This document shows, in pieces, positions 60,291-64,000 of a stretch of DNA of 64,000 nt. Source of the stretch: Lysobacter sp. 5GHs7-4 (GTDB taxonomy: Bacteria; Pseudomonadota; Gammaproteobacteria; Xanthomonadales; Xanthomonadaceae); assembly GCF_021284765.1 (NCBI RefSeq), contig NZ_CP089924.1, positions 2,994,001 to 3,058,000 of the forward strand. The letters are read 5' to 3'. Both the position numbers and the translations under genes were made by a program. The notes below the pieces were generated by a model. That model did no database searches. It saw only the letters and a list, made by a program, of their open reading frames with translations, and was not told the origin of the DNA. Each line of letters begins with the position of its first letter. The first letter of the stretch is position 1.

Positions 60291-63284
60291 GTGACCGCGC
60301 CGACCGCCCGCGCGTTGGCGCTGTTCGACGAGTACGCCGACCTGCCACCGGCGGAACGCGAACGCGCGCTCAGGGAACTGATGCAACGCGATCCGGCCTT
60401 GCACGCCGCCCTGCGCTCGCTGCTGGAAGCAGACGAGATCGGCGTGCTGGACCGATCGCCCGCCGAGGTGCTCGCCGGCAAACAGTCCGAACCGGCGCCC
60501 GACGACGCGACGGAACCCGCGCAGGATCCGCGCCTGGGCACGCGCCTGGGCGCCTGGCGACTGCAGCGCGTGATCGGACGCGGCGGCATGGGCACCGTGT
60601 ACGAGGCGCGGCGCGACGATGGCGAGTACGAAAGGCGCGTCGCGCTCAAATGCATACGCGCCGAACTGGCGACGCCACGGCTGGTCGCCGCGTTCCGCGA
60701 GGAGCGCAACCTGCTGGCACGCCTGGACCACCCCGGCATCGCCCCGCTGATAGACGGCGGCGTCGGCGACGACGGGCAACCCTGGTTCGCGCTGCGCTAC
60801 GTCGACGGCCAACCCCTGGACGCGTGGTGCGACGGCCGCCGCACGACCGTCCGCGGACGCGTCGAACTGCTGATCCAGGCCTGCGAGGCGCTGGCCTACG
60901 CGCATGCGCAGGGCGTGGTCCACGGCGACATCAAGCCTTCCAACCTGCTGGTCGACGACGACGGCCGCGTGCACCTGCTGGATTTCGGCATCGCCACGCA
61001 TTTCGCCACCCCCGGCGAAAGCATCGCGGTCACTCCGGACTACGCGGCGCCGGAAATGCGCGGGCGCCGCGCGGGCGCGCCGTCGACCGATCTGTACGCG
61101 CTGGGCGTGCTCGCCTATCGCCTGCTCTGCGCCCATTGGCCCGTGCCCATGCACGACCTGCGCCAGTTGCTGCCGGCAGCCGCGGCACTCCCGCAGTGGC
61201 CGGCGCCGCAGCCCATGGAACGGTTGCTCGGCGACGACGACCGGGCGCTCGCTGCGCGACGCGACGTCGCCAGCGTCTCGGCCTTGCGGCGCGCGCTGGC
61301 CGGCGATCTGTCGGCCATCGCGCTCAAGGCGGTCGCACCGCAACCGCAGGACCGTTATGCCAGCGTGCGCGAGTTCGCCGACGACCTGCAGCGCTGGCTG
61401 GCGCACCGACCGGTGCATGCCGCACCGGGCGGCTGGCGGTCGCGTGCGCGCAAATGGCGTCAGCGCAATCCGATCGCGGCCGCGCTGGGCGTCACCGTGC
61501 TGCTGGCGGTGTGCGCCAGCATCGGCGCGGCCTACTGGCAGCAACGCCGGGCCGCGCGCGCGTTCGAGGCCAGCCAGGCGGTGAGTCAGCTGTTCGCCTC
61601 GACCCTGGGCACGGCGACCTTGTCGGGTTTGGGATCGGTGCCGTTCTCGTCGCGCGCGCTGCTGGAACGCACCGAACGCGAGCTGCGCAAGCTGCCGCTC
61701 GACGATCAGCCGCAATTGCGCGCGCGCAGCCTCGCCACGCTGGCGCGCAGCTACGCCGTCATCGGCGAGTACCGCCGCGCCGAAGCCCTGGCCGCGCAGG
61801 CGCAAACCGCGCTCGGCGACGCGGAAGACCAGGGCGACTTCGTCGCCGCGACCTGGGTGGCGATGCTCAATACCGGCAACGGCCAGGCCGAGGCCGAACG
61901 GCGCGCGCTGGCGCGCCTGCAGCGCCTGGGCGAGGCAAGCAGCACCGAGGCGCGCATGACCCGGGTGACCTTCGGCGCCGAACTCGCACGCGCGCAGTGG
62001 GGCCAGGGCAAGACCCTGGCCGCGTTGGCCACGGCCGACGACCTGGTGCGGCAGATGCGCGCGCTGGGCGCCGGCCATCGGGAGTGGCTGGCGCAGGTGC
62101 TGATACTGCGCTCGAACTTCCTGAGCCGTTTGTATCGGTTCGAGCAGGCCGATCGCGACGCGCTGGAAGCCATCGCCCTGGTCCGTTCGACCCACCCGGT
62201 CCTCGCCGACGATGCGCTGGAGCAGCGCGTGCTGCTCAACGCCCGGCGCATCAGTCCGCACGAGCGCACGCTGGCCGACGCCCTGCTGCAGCGCCGCCGT
62301 GACAGTCTGGGCGATGCCCACCCCTCGACAGCCCGCGCCCGCGTGCGCGTGGCCTTGAGCCGCTATCCGCAGGTCGAATCGCCGGCGGCGCTGCGCGCCG
62401 CGTTGGCGACGATAGAGCGCGCCTACGGCCGCGAACACCCGGAGTACGGCTGGGCGTTGTCGGCCAGCGCCTGGGCGATCGCACGCGATCCGCGCGAGAA
62501 CGTCCGCCTGCTGCCCGAGGCCATCGGCATCCTCGAACGCACCCAGGGACCGCGCGCGGAGCTGACGCTGAACGCACAGGGCAATCTGGGCAAGGATCTC
62601 CTGCTGCTGCCCGACCGCTACCGCCGGCCACAGGACATCGCCGAGGGCAGCGCGCTGTTGCGGCGCGTGATCGCCGGCAAACAGGCATTGGGCCTGCCGG
62701 CGCCCTACGACCGCATACAACTGGTGCGCGGCCTGTTGCTGTACGGCGCGCCGACGCAATGGGACGAAGCCGAACGCCAGCTCATCCAATCGCGCGTCGA
62801 TACCCGGCGCTACGCCACCCAGGGCGACGCGCAGCCCTCGCAGGCGGCCTACTACGAGCAACTGCTGCTGTTCCGGCGCGGCCGTGATGCCCAGGCCGAC
62901 GCGGGCTTCGCCGCCGTGGTCGAACGCGAGCGCGGCTTCCTGCCCGCGGCGCCGGACGCGCGGCGAAGCGACCGTAACCAGCGCGTTCATGCGGGGCTGC
63001 TGACGCAAGCGCTGACCTATCGCTCGGTGCTGGCGCTGCGCGATTGCCGCCGCGGGCAGGCCGATGCGGATTTGGCCGAGGCGGTCCGCATCGCGTCGGC
63101 CGCACTGACGCCCAATGCGCCGATCGCGCGGGCGGTGCACGCGTACCGCGACGGGTTGCAAGGCCGCGGCCGGTTGCCGAACGCGGTCGAGGATGGCTTC
63201 ATCGCAGGCGCCGACATCGAAGAAACCAACCGCAAAGCCGCCGCCTGCACCGCTCCCGCGCGCAACGCGGTGAGCGCCGGATAG
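60291..63284 (+). CDS. Ser/Thr protein kinase with C-terminal helical-repeat region
   Basis: Membrane-anchored kinase, 997 residues. The N-terminal 80 residues precede a complete kinase domain (about 89-360): glycine loop IGRGGMGTVYEA (95-105), Lys120 in VALK, catalytic loop HGDIKPSNLL (His211, Asp213; Gly replaces the usual Arg), Asp231 of DFG and AAPEMRGR. A membrane helix lies at about 397-415 and the remaining 580 residues are helical, TPR-like, probably outside the membrane. Similar kinases often accompany ECF sigma factors in Xanthomonadaceae, but none is here. GTG start, no clear ribosome binding site. Confidence 0.9.
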   Translation: MTAPTARALALFDEYADLPPAERERALRELMQRDPALHAALRSLLEADEIGVLDRSPAEVLAGKQSEPAPDDATEPAQDPRLGTRLGAWRLQRVIGRGGMGTVYEARRDDGEYERRVALKCIRAELATPRLVAAFREERNLLARLDHPGIAPLIDGGVGDDGQPWFALRYVDGQPLDAWCDGRRTTVRGRVELLIQACEALAYAHAQGVVHGDIKPSNLLVDDDGRVHLLDFGIATHFATPGESIAVTPDYAAPEMRGRRAGAPSTDLYALGVLAYRLLCAHWPVPMHDLRQLLPAAAALPQWPAPQPMERLLGDDDRALAARRDVASVSALRRALAGDLSAIALKAVAPQPQDRYASVREFADDLQRWLAHRPVHAAPGGWRSRARKWRQRNPIAAALGVTVLLAVCASIGAAYWQQRRAARAFEASQAVSQLFASTLGTATLSGLGSVPFSSRALLERTERELRKLPLDDQPQLRARSLATLARSYAVIGEYRRAEALAAQAQTALGDAEDQGDFVAATWVAMLNTGNGQAEAERRALARLQRLGEASSTEARMTRVTFGAELARAQWGQGKTLAALATADDLVRQMRALGAGHREWLAQVLILRSNFLSRLYRFEQADRDALEAIALVRSTHPVLADDALEQRVLLNARRISPHERTLADALLQRRRDSLGDAHPSTARARVRVALSRYPQVESPAALRAALATIERAYGREHPEYGWALSASAWAIARDPRENVRLLPEAIGILERTQGPRAELTLNAQGNLGKDLLLLPDRYRRPQDIAEGSALLRRVIAGKQALGLPAPYDRIQLVRGLLLYGAPTQWDEAERQLIQSRVDTRRYATQGDAQPSQAAYYEQLLLFRRGRDAQADAGFAAVVERERGFLPAAPDARRSDRNQRVHAGLLTQALTYRSVLALRDCRRGQADADLAEAVRIASAALTPNAPIARAVHAYRDGLQGRGRLPNAVEDGFIAGADIEETNRKAAACTAPARNAVSAG

Positions 63285-63405
63285 GCTGAAAGACACTGGT
63301 CAAGCGCGGTCAGGGCGCCGAGGATCGGCGGCGGTACCGGTCCTGCGACCGGTCGGCCGCTCAGTTCCGCCGCTCACGCCCCGCCGTTCTTACCGGAGAA
63401 CCGCA

Positions 63406-64000
63406 ATGCCCAGCCTGCGCCTGCTGTCGCTGTCCGCCTGTATCGCCGTCGCGCTAGTCGCCGGCTGCAAGCCCGAAACGCCCGCACCCGCCACCGACGC
63501 CACCGCCCCTGCGGCGACCGCGACGGCGAACGCCGATTGGCAACCAGCGGTCGACGCCTTCATCGACGGCTACTTCCAGCATTACCCCACCGCCGCCGCC
63601 AACGCCGGCAAACACGAATTCGACGGCAAGCTGCCCGACTGGTCGCCGCAGGCCATGGCCGCCACCGGCGCCTGGCTGAAGGAGCAGCGCGCCAAGCTGG
63701 TCGGCTTCGGCGACGACAAACTCGAACCCGCGCAGCGCTTCCAGCGCGAGTACGCGCTGTCGGTGATCGACGGCCAGCTGTTCTACCTGGAAGACTCGGG
63801 CTTTCCGCAGAAGAACCCGGCCTTCTACGCCGGCGACCTCTCGCCCAGCATGTACCTGACCCGGCCCTACGCGCCGCTGCCGCAGCGCATGGCCGCGTTC
63901 GCCGCGTACCAGGAAGCCCTGCCCAAGGCCGCCGAGCAGATCCGCGCCAACCTCAAGGGCCCGCTGCCGGCCAGCTATATCGAGTTCGGCAACATCGTCT
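63406..64000 (+). CDS. DUF885 family lipoprotein, N-terminal part (cut by window edge)
   Basis: The first 198 residues of a protein continuing past the right edge. It has a lipoprotein signal (VAGC, Cys21) and a Pro/Ala/Thr linker, then DAFIDGYFQHYPTAAANAGKHEFDGKLPDWS, typical of DUF885 proteins. These are predicted zinc peptidase-like enzymes with the metal motif further downstream. GGAG lies about 7 nt before the ATG. About 120 bp separate it from the kinase gene. Confidence 0.85.
   Translation, partial: MPSLRLLSLSACIAVALVAGCKPETPAPATDATAPAATATANADWQPAVDAFIDGYFQHYPTAAANAGKHEFDGKLPDWSPQAMAATGAWLKEQRAKLVGFGDDKLEPAQRFQREYALSVIDGQLFYLEDSGFPQKNPAFYAGDLSPSMYLTRPYAPLPQRMAAFAAYQEALPKAAEQIRANLKGPLPASYIEFGNIV

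Noticed and set aside
59730..63296. A 1188-codon minus-strand frame opposite the kinase and pxpC
   Set aside because: The plus-strand kinase has a full set of catalytic motifs; the minus translation is Arg/Ala/Gln-rich without recognisable domains.

Overview
The window is a GC-rich chromosomal segment with tightly packed genes and many GTG/TTG starts and 4-bp start/stop overlaps. Gene content and order point to a gammaproteobacterium of the Xanthomonadaceae, most likely Lysobacter or a close relative. The main reasons are the tpiA-secG-tRNA-Leu-nuoA..N-tRNA-fMet-rimP-nusA block, the asd-fimV-truA-trpF/trpBA-accD block, and an effector gene with a Xanthomonas-type VirD4-interacting C-terminal domain. 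This assignment is inference from recalled family knowledge; no search was run.

Layout. (1) 1-19.2 kb, minus strand: a core block read right to left as tpiA, secG, tRNA-Leu(GAG), the complete 14-gene NADH:quinone oxidoreductase operon nuoA-N, initiator tRNA-fMet with a clear promoter and terminator, rimP and nusA. (2) 19.3-23.7 kb: an accessory stretch with an SDR oxidoreductase, a hypoxanthine/uracil-DNA glycosylase, a secreted trypsin-like protease, a 206-bp tandem repeat built from REP-like palindromes, and a 2-oxoglutarate/Fe(II) dioxygenase. (3) 23.7-38.1 kb: glmM, accD, trpA, trpB, a divergent LysR regulator, trpF, truA, fimV, asd, a 2-hydroxyacid dehydrogenase, aroC, a methyltransferase and prmB (tryptophan/chorismate/aspartate-family synthesis, fatty-acid and cell-wall precursors, translation factors). 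(4) 38.2-41.9 kb: a compositionally distinct mini-operon encoding VirB5-like, VirB6-like and DUF4189 proteins without any type IV secretion ATPase. (5) 41.9-50.8 kb: SCO1-like copper chaperone, phosphatidylserine decarboxylase, a secreted HAF-repeat protein, a predicted antibacterial type IV effector with an upstream lipoprotein immunity candidate, a YhhN-family membrane protein, an M50 metalloprotease-like protein and an MltD-like lytic transglycosylase. (6) 50.8-57 kb: HerA-like ATPase, NlpE-like lipoprotein, greB, REP repeats, a secreted unknown, an MgtC/DUF4010-like membrane protein and rimO. (7) 57.2-64 kb: an overlapping four-gene operon (dienelactone hydrolase, HIT protein, pxpB, pxpC), a large Ser/Thr kinase with a C-terminal helical-repeat region, and the start of a DUF885 lipoprotein.

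The most interesting material is regions 4 and 5: a predicted interbacterial toxin/immunity pair within about 4 kb of an orphan VirB5/VirB6/DUF4189 operon, the latter preceded by an AT-rich, dyad-containing promoter region.
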